Counted from the first letter of the stretch, positions 9,710 to 19,350 are shown. The stretch: 64,000 nucleotides of DNA from Leifsonia sp. PS1209 (GCF_012317045.1 NZ_CP051154.1:2852001-2916000); one strand, 5' to 3'. Notes: generated by a model from the letters alone, not told the origin. Numbers and translations: made by a program.

Positions 9710-10518
9710 GCGTGAGTCCCTCGAGCGACGCCGACAAATCGTCGGAACCACAGCGCCGCTCCCCCGAGGATCACGCACCCGAGCGCTACCCACATCAATT
9801 GCGATGTGCTCGAGCCAGTCGCGGCGAGTTCCGCCCGTTTGGCCCCCGCTGGCTTGCTCTGCACGCCAGCGAGATCGACCTGAGCGTCGTCCGACGGAGG
9901 GTTCGCCTCCAATGGCTCCGAGGACTCCGACGGCTCCTCAACGATGCGCTCCTCTGTCGGCGGAGCAATATCGGGCATCAGAAACGTCAGCTCAGCGGGA
10001 TCGCCGTAGGCAAATGTCATCCCTCCGTCAGGACCGCGGCTGAATCCGGCCGTGACCGTGACCGTGTAACTCTGGCCCGGACGGAGGTCTTCAAGGGTGT
10101 AAGGCGTGCGCGAACTCCACCAGCAGGAATCAAAGAACTCGGGCGGACACGTCTCGACGTACTCGCCGTTCACCGTTATCAGGTGCGGATTAAATGTGAT
10201 CCTCGGGTCTTCGAACGAAGGCCGATCCCAACTGATGTCTGCGGTTCCCGGTCCGAACGATACGATGTGCAGGTTGTTGACCATGTATTCCGGGCCGGGA
10301 AGGTAGACAGGATACTGCGGGATCTGAGGCGACGAGTCGACGCTCTCCACCGGTTGATCAGGCGCAGCGTCGGCTGCCTCGGACACGACCGACCCGTCCG
10401 CCTCTCCGCGCACTTCGGCGGAGGCCGCGGAAACGCTCACTCCACATGCGAGGACCACCGCGCAGAGTCCAATCAATGAGCGAATCGCCAGACCTAAGAC
10501 GTCAGGCCTCGTATGCAT
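9706..10518 (-). CDS. Secreted Fn3-like surface protein with LAATG sorting signal
   Basis: 270 aa. Residues 1-35 are a signal peptide ending VSAASA. Residues about 75-180 resemble a fibronectin type III sandwich (ADISWDRPSF..., then LRPGQSYTVTVTAGFS), with two Cys about 10 residues apart (CPPEFFDSC). An acidic Pro/Ser linker leads to LAATGSST, a membrane helix (LMWVALGCVILGGAALWF) and an RRFVGVARG tail. LAxTG is the signal class used by actinobacterial class E sortases, so covalent attachment to the wall is likely. The ATG at 10518 has AAAGGG 6 nt upstream. It is co-translated with the downstream subtilase, suggesting a shared surface task such as binding or processing a polymer or peptide. 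Confidence 0.8.
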   Translation of the reverse strand: MHTRPDVLGLAIRSLIGLCAVVLACGVSVSAASAEVRGEADGSVVSEAADAAPDQPVESVDSSPQIPQYPVYLPGPEYMVNNLHIVSFGPGTADISWDRPSFEDPRITFNPHLITVNGEYVETCPPEFFDSCWWSSRTPYTLEDLRPGQSYTVTVTAGFSRGPDGGMTFAYGDPAELTFLMPDIAPPTEERIVEEPSESSEPLEANPPSDDAQVDLAGVQSKPAGAKRAELAATGSSTSQLMWVALGCVILGGAALWFRRFVGVARGTHA

Positions 10519-10612
10519 GTAGTTCCCTTTCGGCATAGCGTCCGGGACACCCGAACTCAGCTTCTAGAACTAACACCCAGAACGTAACATGTCAGAGTTA
10601 ATTTTGCCGCGC
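10519..10612 (-). promoter_or_regulatory. Promoter region of the surface-protein/subtilase operon
   Basis: AT-rich for this genome. Read leftward it contains CTGACA followed after 17 nt by TAGTTC, a plausible sigma-70-like -35/-10 pair, and then about 40 nt of leader to the AAAGGG ribosome-binding site. No operator-like palindrome was seen. The assignment rests on spacing only. Confidence 0.3.
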
Positions 10613-11536
10613 CTACTCCCCCAGCACCCGACCCACCGTCTTCCGTGCCCCAACATCCCGCGGGTCGTCGCGCAGCATGATCAGCGCCTTCCACAGCGCC
10701 CACCCTTTCCCGCGCGCCCACATCGCGTCGTCCACGCCGAGCACGCGGCGATACGCATCCCTCGCCTCGCCATCCAGCGTCGTCCACGCCAGCGCCAGGT
10801 CGCACGCCGGGTCACCGACACCCGAGGTGCCGAAGTCGATCACCGCTGCCAGCGCGCCGTCGTGCATCAGCAGGTTGCCGAGCGCGATGTCGCCGTGGAA
10901 CCACACCGGGTCGCCGTGCCAGGTCGCGTCCGCCGCCTCGGCCCAGACGCGGGTGGCTGCCGCCACGTCGATCGGATCGCCCGCGGCGGCGAGCGCTGCG
11001 ATGGCCGCCCGCGTCTCGTCGCCGTAGACCGACGGAGAGTCGCCGCGGAAGAAGTTGTGGCGTCCCGGGCGCGGTGCCCCGTCGGTCGGGCACGACCGCA
11101 GCGCCACCAGGAACGACCCGACCGCCTCCGCGAATGCCACCGGGTGGCCGATGCCGTCGAGCGCCGCCGGGCGTCCGTCGAGCCAGCGGTAGACCGACCA
11201 CGGGTACGGGTAGCCGAAGTCCGGGTCGCCCGCAGCGACCGGCACCGGGATGGGCAGCGGCAGCAGGGGCGCGAGGCGCGGGAGCCACTGCTGCTCCTTG
11301 GCCACCTGCTCTGCATACCACGGGCCGCTCGGCAACCGGATGCTCAGCGCGTCCCCCAGCCGGAAGGTGCGGTTGTCCCAGCCGTCCAGCTCCACCGGCC
11401 GGATGGGCAGGGCGGCCCACGCGGGAAACTGGCTGTCGATCAGCCGCCGCGCGAGGGCGGCGTCCACGACAGGCGGCTCAGCGGCGGGCTGCTCAGCGGC
11501 GGGCTGCTCAGCGCCTGGCGGCTCAGCGCCTGACAT
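10613..11536 (-). CDS. APH-family small-molecule kinase
   Basis: 307 aa aminoglycoside-phosphotransferase-like kinase: ATP-site region IRPVELDGWDNRTFRL, catalytic loop WFHGDIALGNLL and metal-binding IDFGTSGVGDPACDLA. The family transfers phosphate from ATP to small hydroxylated compounds; the substrate here is unknown and antibiotic resistance should not be assumed. The first 22 residues are a repeat of AEQP/AEPP units coded by tandem copies of a roughly 15-bp sequence (11473-11530), so the true N-terminus is uncertain. The start overlaps the 3' end of the upstream reductase gene by 14 nt; it is the last gene of the folP-ribD-like operon. Confidence 0.75.
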   Translation of the reverse strand: MSGAEPPGAEQPAAEQPAAEPPVVDAALARRLIDSQFPAWAALPIRPVELDGWDNRTFRLGDALSIRLPSGPWYAEQVAKEQQWLPRLAPLLPLPIPVPVAAGDPDFGYPYPWSVYRWLDGRPAALDGIGHPVAFAEAVGSFLVALRSCPTDGAPRPGRHNFFRGDSPSVYGDETRAAIAALAAAGDPIDVAAATRVWAEAADATWHGDPVWFHGDIALGNLLMHDGALAAVIDFGTSGVGDPACDLALAWTTLDGEARDAYRRVLGVDDAMWARGKGWALWKALIMLRDDPRDVGARKTVGRVLGE

Positions 11537-12278
11537 AGCGCAGCAGGAGCGTGTCGCCGGAGACGAGCGTGTGGGCGAGCTTCAGCCCGACCGGGACGAT
11601 CGGCGACGCCCCGGAGGCGATGCGCGTCGCCACTCCTGCCTCCAGCCGCGGGCTGATCGTGAGGCACAGCTCGTCCAGCTCGCCGGACGCGATCAGGTCG
11701 CCGAACAGGTGCGGGCCGCCCTCGCAGTGGATGCGGCCGAGGCCGCGCTCCGCGAGCACCCGCACCAGCGCATCCACCTCGACGCGCTGGCGGCCGCAGA
11801 CCACTACGTCCGCCACCTCCGACAGCGCTTCGCGGGTGTCGTGCCTGGCGATCTCGGTGGTGAGCACGATGGGGCGCACCGGCGCATCCTGGAAGATCGG
11901 GCTGGCCGGGTCGAGGTCGAGGCTCGCCGAGACGATGGCGAAGACCGGATGCGCGCTCAGCCCGTGCGCAACGCGCCAGCGCTCGGAGACCGCGCCCACC
12001 CGCATCGCCGCGTATCCCTCCGCCCGCACGGTGCCCGCTCCGACGACCACCACGTCACAGAGTCGGCGCAGGATACCGAAAACGCGCTTGTCCGCCTCGT
12101 CGGAGAGCCCGCCGGACAGGCCTTGGTGCGTCGCGGCGCCGTCCACGCTGCTGACGAAGTTGACGCGCAGCCACGGCTCGTCGCCGACACCATCGCTGTA
12201 GAGGGCGGCGAGGTCGTCGTCTCCGAGTCCTTCCGCCGCGGGCAGCGGATAGACCTTGGCGATGGCTGCGTCACTCAT
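11523..12278 (-). CDS. RibD C-terminal/pyrimidine reductase family protein
   Basis: 251 aa, a dihydrofolate-reductase-like fold with the family hallmarks LRVNFVSSVDGAAT near the N-terminus, CDVVVVGAGTVRAEGY, and IHCEGGPHLFGDLIASGELDELCLTISP. Members reduce pyrimidine or pterin-type substrates with NADPH. The stand-alone domain without the RibD deaminase suggests a role in riboflavin- or folate-like metabolism other than the canonical one. It starts inside the last codons of folP (8-nt overlap) and overlaps the kinase gene downstream, so the three are one transcript. Confidence 0.8.
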   Translation of the reverse strand: MSDAAIAKVYPLPAAEGLGDDDLAALYSDGVGDEPWLRVNFVSSVDGAATHQGLSGGLSDEADKRVFGILRRLCDVVVVGAGTVRAEGYAAMRVGAVSERWRVAHGLSAHPVFAIVSASLDLDPASPIFQDAPVRPIVLTTEIARHDTREALSEVADVVVCGRQRVEVDALVRVLAERGLGRIHCEGGPHLFGDLIASGELDELCLTISPRLEAGVATRIASGASPIVPVGLKLAHTLVSGDTLLLRYVRR

Positions 12279-13167
12279 TCACGTCTCCCATGTTGTGCGT
12301 CAGGTATGCGGGCTCGCGCAGCCCGAGGATGGCCTCCGTCATGCGCGCAGCGGCGACGGAGGCGCCCACGTCGTGCATCCGGATGATCCTGGCCCCGTTG
12401 ACGATGGAGACGACCGCGGCGGCGAGGGAGCCCTCCAGGCGGGCCTCGCGCGGCGCATCCAGGGTCTCCCCGATGAAGTCCTTGTTGGAGACGGCGGCGA
12501 GGGTCGGATATCCGAGATCGGCGATCTCGCTGAGCCTCCTGGTGAGCTCCAGCGAGTGCAGCGTGTTCTTGTTGAGGTCGTGCCCAGGGTCGACGATGAT
12601 CCGCTCCTCCGGGATGCCCGCGGCGAGCGCGACCTCCACCCTGCCGAGCAGGAAGGCGGCGACCTCGGCGGCGATGTCGTCGTAGTGCGGCCGCGGGTAG
12701 AACGTGCGCGGCGCGGCGAGACTGTGGGTGATGACGAGCGTGGCGTCGCTGTCGGCGACCACGGACACCAGGCGCGGGTCGCTGAGGCCGGTCGTGTCGT
12801 TCACGACGGTCGCGCCCGCTGCGATGGCGCGGCGGGCCACCTCGGCGTGGAAGGTGTCCACGGAGATGACCACGTCCGACCCCGCCCGCAGCTCGGCCAC
12901 CACCGGCACCACCCTGTCGGCCTCCGCCTCCACCGGGATGGGGTCGCCGGGGGCGAACGGGACGCCGCCGATGTCCACCCAGTCCGCGCCGAGCTCGACA
13001 GCGCGGAAGCTGGCCTGCACGGCCTTGTCGAGGGCGAAGGTCCTCCCCCGGTCGAAGAACGAGTCCGGGGTGCGGTTGACGACGGCCATCACTGCGACGC
13101 GACGGGAGAAGTCGAAGGTGCGGGCGCCGATGGTGCGGACGGGGATGCGGAGCGGGGGCAGATACAT
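12271..13167 (-). CDS. Dihydropteroate synthase paralogue (FolP2-like)
   Basis: 298 aa TIM barrel of the pterin-binding family. Motifs: VMAVVNRTPDSFFDRG, GADWVDIGG, VISVDTFHAEVA, VVNDTTGL, IIVDPGHDLNKN and IIRMHDV. Several positions depart from true DHPS: NRTPDSF for N(V/T)TPDSF, THSLA where MHxxG is usual, and SNKDFIGETL where the SRK loop normally sits. This resembles mycobacterial FolP2, reported not to replace FolP1. The chosen ATG (13167) lies one base after the stop of the oxidoreductase gene; a TTG at 13182 is possible but less likely. Product and operon partners suggest pterin or riboflavin-type chemistry. Confidence 0.8.
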   Translation of the reverse strand: MYLPPLRIPVRTIGARTFDFSRRVAVMAVVNRTPDSFFDRGRTFALDKAVQASFRAVELGADWVDIGGVPFAPGDPIPVEAEADRVVPVVAELRAGSDVVISVDTFHAEVARRAIAAGATVVNDTTGLSDPRLVSVVADSDATLVITHSLAAPRTFYPRPHYDDIAAEVAAFLLGRVEVALAAGIPEERIIVDPGHDLNKNTLHSLELTRRLSEIADLGYPTLAAVSNKDFIGETLDAPREARLEGSLAAAVVSIVNGARIIRMHDVGASVAAARMTEAILGLREPAYLTHNMGDVNE

Positions 13168-13168
13168 C

Positions 13169-14395
13169 TCAGAGCGTGGCAAGGTCCACGCTCTCGTCGG
13201 TGAGGCGTGCGACGTCGACGCGCTCGCCGGAGCGGATCAGGCGCTGCACCTGGTCGTTCACATCCCAGACGTTGACGTTCATCCCGGCCACCACGCGGTC
13301 GTTGCGCAGCCAGAACGCCACGAACTCGCGCCGGTCGACGTCTCCGCGGTAGACGACCCTGGCGTCGGCGGCCAGCGGGCCGTATCCCGAATACTCCATC
13401 CCCAGATCGTATTGGTCGGAGTAGAAGTACGGGATGTCGTCGTAGCTCGCCGTCTCGCCGAGCACGCTGCGCGCCGCGACGGTGCCGCCGGCGATGGCGT
13501 TCGCCCAGTGCTCGTTCCGGAGGTGCCGGCCGATGACGGGGAGGAACGGGTTGGCCACGTCTCCGGCCGCGAAGACGTCCTCCGCCGCCGTGCGCATCCT
13601 CTGGTCGACCGGGATGCCGTTGTCGACCGAGAGGCCGGACCGCTCGGCGATGGCGGTGTTGGGCACCGCGCCGACGCCGACGACCACCAGGTCGGCCGGG
13701 ATGCGCGCCCCGGTGCCGGTGACCACCTCGCGGGGTCCGTCGTCCGCTCCGTCGATCGCGACCACCGATGCCGCGTTGCGGAACGAGACGCCGTTGTCGG
13801 TGTGCAGCCGCTCGAACACGCGGCCGAGCTCGGGGCCGATCGCGGAGCTGAGCGGCACGGCGGAGCTGCCGACTACGGTCACGTCGTTCCCGTACCCGCG
13901 CGCCGCCGCGGCGACCTCGAGGCCGATCCAGCCGGAGCCGACGATCACCACGCGGCGGCCTCCCACCTCGAGCGCGGAGCGCAGCCACTCGCTGTCCTCG
14001 ACCGTCCGCAGCGTGAACACCGCCCCGTGCCCTGCCCCGGGCACGCTCAGCCTCCGCGGGCTCGCACCGGTCGCGATCACCAGGCTGTCGAACGTGATCC
14101 TCGCCCCTCCGTCGAGGAACAGCTCGTGCGCAGCCGCATCGAACGAGTTCGCGGTGGTCTCCGGCAGGAACTCGACGTCGTTCTCCGCGTACCACCCCTC
14201 CGGATGCACGTCCCCCTCCGAGCGTTCCGCCTCGCCCTTCAGGTACTCCTTCGACAGCGGCGGCCGGATGTACGGGTGGTGCTCCTCCGCGCCGAACAGC
14301 AGGATGCGGCCGTCGAATCCGCGCTCGCGCAACTCGGTGGCGACGGTGGCTCCTGCCAGTCCTGCTCCGGCGATGACGACGGTGGGCTTCGACAT
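13169..14395 (-). CDS. FAD/NAD(P)H-dependent oxidoreductase (ferredoxin-reductase type)
   Basis: 408 aa. It carries an N-terminal FAD Rossmann motif VVIAGAGLAGATVATELRERG, the second nucleotide-binding motif VVIVGSGWIGLEVAAAARGYG, the FAD-contact motif VFAAGDVAN, and a C-terminal reductase dimerisation-like domain. It matches ferredoxin or rubredoxin reductases that feed electrons from NAD(P)H to small iron-sulfur proteins or oxygenases; no partner ferredoxin gene is adjacent. The ATG at 14395 has a perfect AGGAGG 6 nt upstream; 30 upstream in-frame codons are rejected. It leads the operon with the folP paralogue. Confidence 0.85.
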   Translation of the reverse strand: MSKPTVVIAGAGLAGATVATELRERGFDGRILLFGAEEHHPYIRPPLSKEYLKGEAERSEGDVHPEGWYAENDVEFLPETTANSFDAAAHELFLDGGARITFDSLVIATGASPRRLSVPGAGHGAVFTLRTVEDSEWLRSALEVGGRRVVIVGSGWIGLEVAAAARGYGNDVTVVGSSAVPLSSAIGPELGRVFERLHTDNGVSFRNAASVVAIDGADDGPREVVTGTGARIPADLVVVGVGAVPNTAIAERSGLSVDNGIPVDQRMRTAAEDVFAAGDVANPFLPVIGRHLRNEHWANAIAGGTVAARSVLGETASYDDIPYFYSDQYDLGMEYSGYGPLAADARVVYRGDVDRREFVAFWLRNDRVVAGMNVNVWDVNDQVQRLIRSGERVDVARLTDESVDLATL

Positions 14396-14521
14396 GGGGA
14401 TCCTCCTCGCGACGGCTGCTCCCAGCATCCACTGTTCCCTCGGCACCCGCCAGACCCTCACACCAATCCCACACCGAGCGCTCACAGGCAGGATTCAGCC
14501 AACGCGCAGATACTAGGAGCC

Positions 14522-15214
14522 ATGAACGCCGGACCTCGCATCCTGATCGTCGACGACGAGCCCAACATCCGCGACCTGCTCACCACCAGCCTCCGCTTCG
14601 CAGGGTTCGCCGTGCGTGCGGTCGGCAACGGCGCGCAGGCCATCTCCGCGGTCCTCGAAGAGGAACCAGACCTCATCATCCTCGACGTGATGCTCCCCGA
14701 CATGAACGGCTTCGGCGTCACTAAGCGCCTCCGCGGCGCCGGGTACACCGCGCCCATCCTGTTCCTGACGGCCAAGGACGACACGGAAGACAAGATCACC
14801 GGCCTCACCGTCGGCGGCGACGACTACGTCACCAAGCCGTTCAGCCTCGACGAGATCGTCGCCCGCATCAAGGCCATCCTGCGCCGCACGATGCAGGCGG
14901 ACGAAGACGCGGTCATCCGCGCCGGCGAGCTGACGATGGACCAAGACACCCACGAGGTGTTCGTCGGCGACACGGCCATCGAGCTCAGCCCCACCGAGTT
15001 CAAGCTGCTGCGCTACCTCATGCTCAACCCCAACCGCGTGCTGTCGAAGGCGCAGATCCTCGACCACGTCTGGGAGTACGACTTCAACGGCGACGCCGGC
15101 ATCGTCGAGTCCTACATCTCCTACCTGCGCCGCAAGGTGGATGCGCACTCCAGCGAGCCGCTCATCCAGACCAAGCGCGGGTTCGGCTACATGCTGAAGG
15201 CCGCAAAGGTCTGA
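14522..15214 (+). CDS. OmpR/PhoB-family response regulator
   Basis: 230 aa. The receiver domain (1-120) has the acidic pair VDDEPN, phosphoacceptor Asp at about 55 (LIILDVMLPDMNGF), the Thr in LFLTAKDD and the Lys in YVTKPFS. The winged-helix DNA-binding domain (about 130-228) has ELSPTEFKLLRYLMLNPNRVLS and VESYISYLRRKVD. The ATG at 14522 has AGGAG only 2-3 nt upstream and a GATACT hexamer 7 nt before it, so the message may be nearly leaderless. The partner kinase gene begins 53 nt downstream. The signal is unknown. Confidence 0.92.
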   Translation: MNAGPRILIVDDEPNIRDLLTTSLRFAGFAVRAVGNGAQAISAVLEEEPDLIILDVMLPDMNGFGVTKRLRGAGYTAPILFLTAKDDTEDKITGLTVGGDDYVTKPFSLDEIVARIKAILRRTMQADEDAVIRAGELTMDQDTHEVFVGDTAIELSPTEFKLLRYLMLNPNRVLSKAQILDHVWEYDFNGDAGIVESYISYLRRKVDAHSSEPLIQTKRGFGYMLKAAKV

Positions 15215-15267
15215 CCAGGCTCCTCCACATGCCTGGCACAGCTTCGGCTGCGTAAACTGGCGGCCTC

Positions 15268-16971
15268 ATGCACACACGCTTACTCGATCGATGGAACGCG
15301 ATCTCCCTGCGCACCAAGATCACCGGCGTGACCGTGCTGATGCTGACCCTCGGCCTGCTCGTGACGGGCATCGGCACCATGTCGATGCTGAAGCCCGTGC
15401 TGCTCGACCAGCTGGATGCGCAGCTGTCCGCTGCGTCGGGCGGCAGCTACCTCAACACCTACCTCTACGGCACGTCGGCCGACAGCGAGAAGATCGCGAC
15501 GGACGCCAGCCCGTCCGACTACTTCGCCGCGCTGTACGACGCCGACGGCAACCTGGTGAGGACCAACTGGTCCAACATCCCGGAGGCCCACCGGCCCGCC
15601 GTCCCCAAGTCGCTGACGGTGCCGGAGAGCAAGCTCCTCCCCTCCGGCGGCTACCCGCTGCTCAGCAATGACGGCCACACCGCATACCGCGCGCTGGCCA
15701 CGACGGTCACGCTGACCAACCCGCCCGGCGCGCTCGGCACGGCCATCGTCGCGACGACCACCTCGCAGATCGACACCGTGATGGCGAGCTTCCTCGCGAT
15801 CTTCCTCGGCTTCGGCGTGATCGTCATCATCGTCGGCGCCGGCCTCACCCGGATGCTCGTGACCACGACGTTCTCCCCGCTGCGGGAGGTGGAGCAGACG
15901 GCGGCGGCCATCGCGGACGGCGACTTCAGCCAGCGCCTCGGCGGCGCCACCCCCAACACCGAGGTCGGCCGCCTCAACCGCTCCCTCAACACGATGCTGA
16001 ACCGCATCGACCGCGCGTTCAACGACCGCGCGAGGACCATCGAGCAGATGCGCCGCTTCGTCGGGGACGCCAGCCACGAGCTGCGCACCCCGCTCGTCTC
16101 CGTGCGCGGATACGCCGAGCTGTACCGGATGGGCGCCCTGCAGACCCCGGAGGACGTGGCGCAGGCGATGGACAGGATCGAGAAGGAGGCCATCCGGATG
16201 GGCGGCCTCGTGGAAGACCTGCTCGAACTCGCCCGCCTCGACGAGACCAAGCCGCTCGACCTGCATCCCGTCGACCTGGTGCGCATCGCCCAGGACGCGG
16301 CAATGGATGCGATGGCCGGCGCCCCCGGCCGTGTCGTCACCGTCATCACCCCCGACCCGATCGCCGCCCCCGAGTTCGGCCCGGAGGAACCGGGCGTCGA
16401 CACGGTCCCAATGCCCATCCAGGACCAGGCGGCGCGCGTCAGCAACGCCACGGGACCGATCGCGTTCGCGGGTGCGACGCTCGCGCGCCTGCGCCGTGGC
16501 CGCTCCCGCCGCCCGGGCAGCACCGAGCCGATGCCGGTCACCACCGCGGAGAAGGTGGTGCTGCACCAGCCCGTCCCCGCCGAGCCCGCCATCGTGCTCG
16601 CGGAGGAGAACAAGCTGCGCCAGGTGGTCACCAACCTGATGGGCAACGCGCTCCGCTACACCGCGGAGGGCACCCCGATCGAGATCATGGTGCAGGTGAA
16701 CCACCTCACCGGCCGCGCGATCCTGGAGGTGCGCGACCACGGCGACGGCATCCCGCCGCAGATCCGCGAGAAGATCTTCCAGCGCTTCTGGCGTGCTGAC
16801 ACGTCCCGCGCCCGCGAGACCGGCGGCAGCGGCCTCGGCCTCGCCATCGTCTCCTCGATCGTCGCCGCCCACCGCGGCACCGTCGAGGTCGTCGAAACCG
16901 AAGGCGGCGGCGCCACCTTCCGCGTCTCCCTCCCCCTCGCGGAGACCGCGGCCCCCACCCCGGCCGCCTGA
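15268..16971 (+). CDS. Membrane sensor histidine kinase
   Basis: 567 aa. TM1 at about 18-40, an extracellular sensor (about 42-165), TM2 at about 170-195, HAMP (about 195-250), HisKA with His at about 270 in GDASHELRTPLVSVRGYAE, and a C-terminal HATPase (LMGNALRYT, DHGDGIP, GGSGLGLAIVSSI). Between HisKA and HATPase lies an unusually long insert of about 70-80 residues (350-430) with an acidic Pro stretch followed by a basic LARLRRGRSRRPGS segment. The start has no Shine-Dalgarno; TAAACT (15253-15258) lies just upstream. It should phosphorylate the preceding regulator. Confidence 0.9.
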   Translation: MHTRLLDRWNAISLRTKITGVTVLMLTLGLLVTGIGTMSMLKPVLLDQLDAQLSAASGGSYLNTYLYGTSADSEKIATDASPSDYFAALYDADGNLVRTNWSNIPEAHRPAVPKSLTVPESKLLPSGGYPLLSNDGHTAYRALATTVTLTNPPGALGTAIVATTTSQIDTVMASFLAIFLGFGVIVIIVGAGLTRMLVTTTFSPLREVEQTAAAIADGDFSQRLGGATPNTEVGRLNRSLNTMLNRIDRAFNDRARTIEQMRRFVGDASHELRTPLVSVRGYAELYRMGALQTPEDVAQAMDRIEKEAIRMGGLVEDLLELARLDETKPLDLHPVDLVRIAQDAAMDAMAGAPGRVVTVITPDPIAAPEFGPEEPGVDTVPMPIQDQAARVSNATGPIAFAGATLARLRRGRSRRPGSTEPMPVTTAEKVVLHQPVPAEPAIVLAEENKLRQVVTNLMGNALRYTAEGTPIEIMVQVNHLTGRAILEVRDHGDGIPPQIREKIFQRFWRADTSRARETGGSGLGLAIVSSIVAAHRGTVEVVETEGGGATFRVSLPLAETAAPTPAA

Positions 16972-16999
16972 GCCGCCGCCCGCGGCGGCGCCGCGGCCC

Positions 17000-17059
17000 G
17001 CGAGATACCAGTAACTGCTGCGCATCCCGGGCGTTTCGCGACAGTTCGTGGCATCTCGC
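17000..17059. repeat. Imperfect long inverted repeat downstream of the kinase gene
   Basis: The arms 17000-17017 and 17042-17059 (18 bp each) match at 15 positions when one is inverted, with a 24-bp loop. The arms are less GC-rich than the flanking DNA. It lies between the GC-rich hairpin just after the kinase stop and the groEL terminator, and codes for nothing recognisable. Its architecture resembles the inverted repeat at 49331-49391, suggesting a dispersed palindromic element. Confidence 0.6.
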
Positions 17060-17101
17060 CGATGGATGCGCCGGGCACGACGGGCACGACGGATACGACG
17101 A

Positions 17102-17135
17102 AAGAGGGCGCCTCCCGTGCGGGAGACGCCCTCTT
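17102..17135. terminator. Bidirectional-looking rho-independent terminator (groEL and kinase ends)
   Basis: A 9-bp outer stem (AAGAGGGCG with CGCCCTCTT), one mismatch, then a 6-bp inner stem (CTCCCG/CGGGAG) closed by a TG loop. Read leftward from groEL, the stem is followed by TTTCG. It separates the convergent kinase and groEL genes and can serve both. Confidence 0.85.
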
Positions 17136-17153
17136 CGTGGTGCCGGGTAGGAC

Positions 17154-18818
<1,665 letters not shown>

Positions 18819-18845
18819 TTAGCACTCGATCAGATGGAGTGCTAA
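18819..18845. promoter_or_regulatory. CIRCE element (HrcA operator) of groEL
   Basis: Perfect consensus: TTAGCACTC, nine bases, GAGTGCTAA. It lies about 46 bp upstream of the groEL ATG, just downstream of the predicted transcription start, where HrcA binding blocks transcription. hrcA itself is not in the window. Confidence 0.95.
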
Positions 18846-18849
18846 AGCG

Positions 18850-18878
18850 ATTCTGGCACTCGGGGCAGCCGAGTGCAA
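18850..18878 (-). promoter_or_regulatory. groEL promoter
   Basis: Read leftward: -35 TTGCAC (18878-18873), 17-nt spacer, -10 CAGAAT (18855-18850). The CIRCE element begins 5 nt further on, at about the transcription start. Confidence 0.7.
18854..18878. promoter_or_regulatory. Second, degenerate CIRCE-like site inside the groEL promoter
   Basis: TGGCACTC, nine bases, GAGTGCAA: the core GCACTC-N9-GAGTGC of CIRCE is exact and only the outer TTA/TAA bases differ. It spans the -35 to -10 spacer, so HrcA bound here would directly block RNA polymerase. Tandem CIRCE sites are known before groEL genes of other Actinobacteria. Confidence 0.7.
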
Positions 18879-18923
18879 GGTGAGTCCGCCGACAGCAGAC
18901 ACGGAGAGAGGAGTTAAACAGGA

Positions 18924-18951
18924 GAGCGCCGCCCCTTCAGGGACGACGCTC
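18924..18951 (-). terminator. Terminator of the cold-shock gene
   Basis: A 12-bp stem with two G-U pairs and a 4-nt TGAA loop on the minus strand, followed by TCCTGTTTAA. It lies 22 nt past the stop of the cold-shock gene and upstream of the groEL promoter, isolating the two units. Confidence 0.8.
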
Positions 18952-18972
18952 CGCCAGGTTGGTTGCTGCGTG

Positions 18973-19176
18973 CTACGCCGGACGCACCGACTCAGCCTGC
19001 GGGCCCTTCTGTCCGCTGCCGACTTCGAACACGACCTGCTGACCCTCTTCGAGGACCTTGTAGCCGTTCATGTCAATGGCGGAGTAGTGGACGAACACGT
19101 CCTGTCCCCCGTCGTCGACGGTGATGAATCCGTAGCCCTTTTCAGCGTTGAACCACTTCACGGTTCCGTTCGCCAT
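18973..19176 (-). CDS. CspA-family cold-shock protein
   Basis: 67 aa, the canonical single OB fold: [21 protein letters not shown] (RNP1) and VFVHYSAI (RNP2). It binds single-stranded RNA and acts as an RNA chaperone. The ATG has AGGAG 6 nt upstream. The 5' region up to about 19350 has no gene and is AT-rich for this genome, consistent with the long regulated leaders of csp genes. Confidence 0.95.
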   Translation of the reverse strand: MANGTVKWFNAEKGYGFITVDDGGQDVFVHYSAIDMNGYKVLEEGQQVVFEVGSGQKGPQAESVRPA

Positions 19177-19350
19177 GCATAACTCCTATTGCTGTGTTTC
19201 GTAGCGACGGCCCATCACCGGCGCGTTGAATCCAGATACTAATGCTTTCAATGCACGTAAACACCAGCTATTTCGGCAAAAAGACGGGAAATGACCGGAA
19301 ACCGTCAGAAGTTAAACACGCCCGAAACAATACGGGACGGACCGAAATCG
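19177..19350 (-). promoter_or_regulatory. Leader and promoter region of the cold-shock gene
   Basis: No coding frame is convincing. Read leftward it is AT-rich, with TAGTAT about 60 nt before the gene as a possible -10 and no clear -35. The remaining leader could carry a cold-responsive structure; no named element was matched. Confidence 0.35.

Noticed and set aside
9710..9793. N-terminal extension of the subtilase to 778 aa
   Set aside because: It would overlap the upstream gene by 88 nt and place 28 Arg-rich residues before a complete signal peptide; the GTGA junction start is better.
10613..11536. Aminoglycoside resistance gene
   Set aside because: The fold is shared by many metabolic kinases; the operon context is pterin/flavin-like and nothing specific to antibiotics is seen.
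13168..13182. TTG start for the folP paralogue, five residues longer
   Set aside because: No ribosome-binding site, and an ATG one base after the upstream stop gives a standard coupled start.
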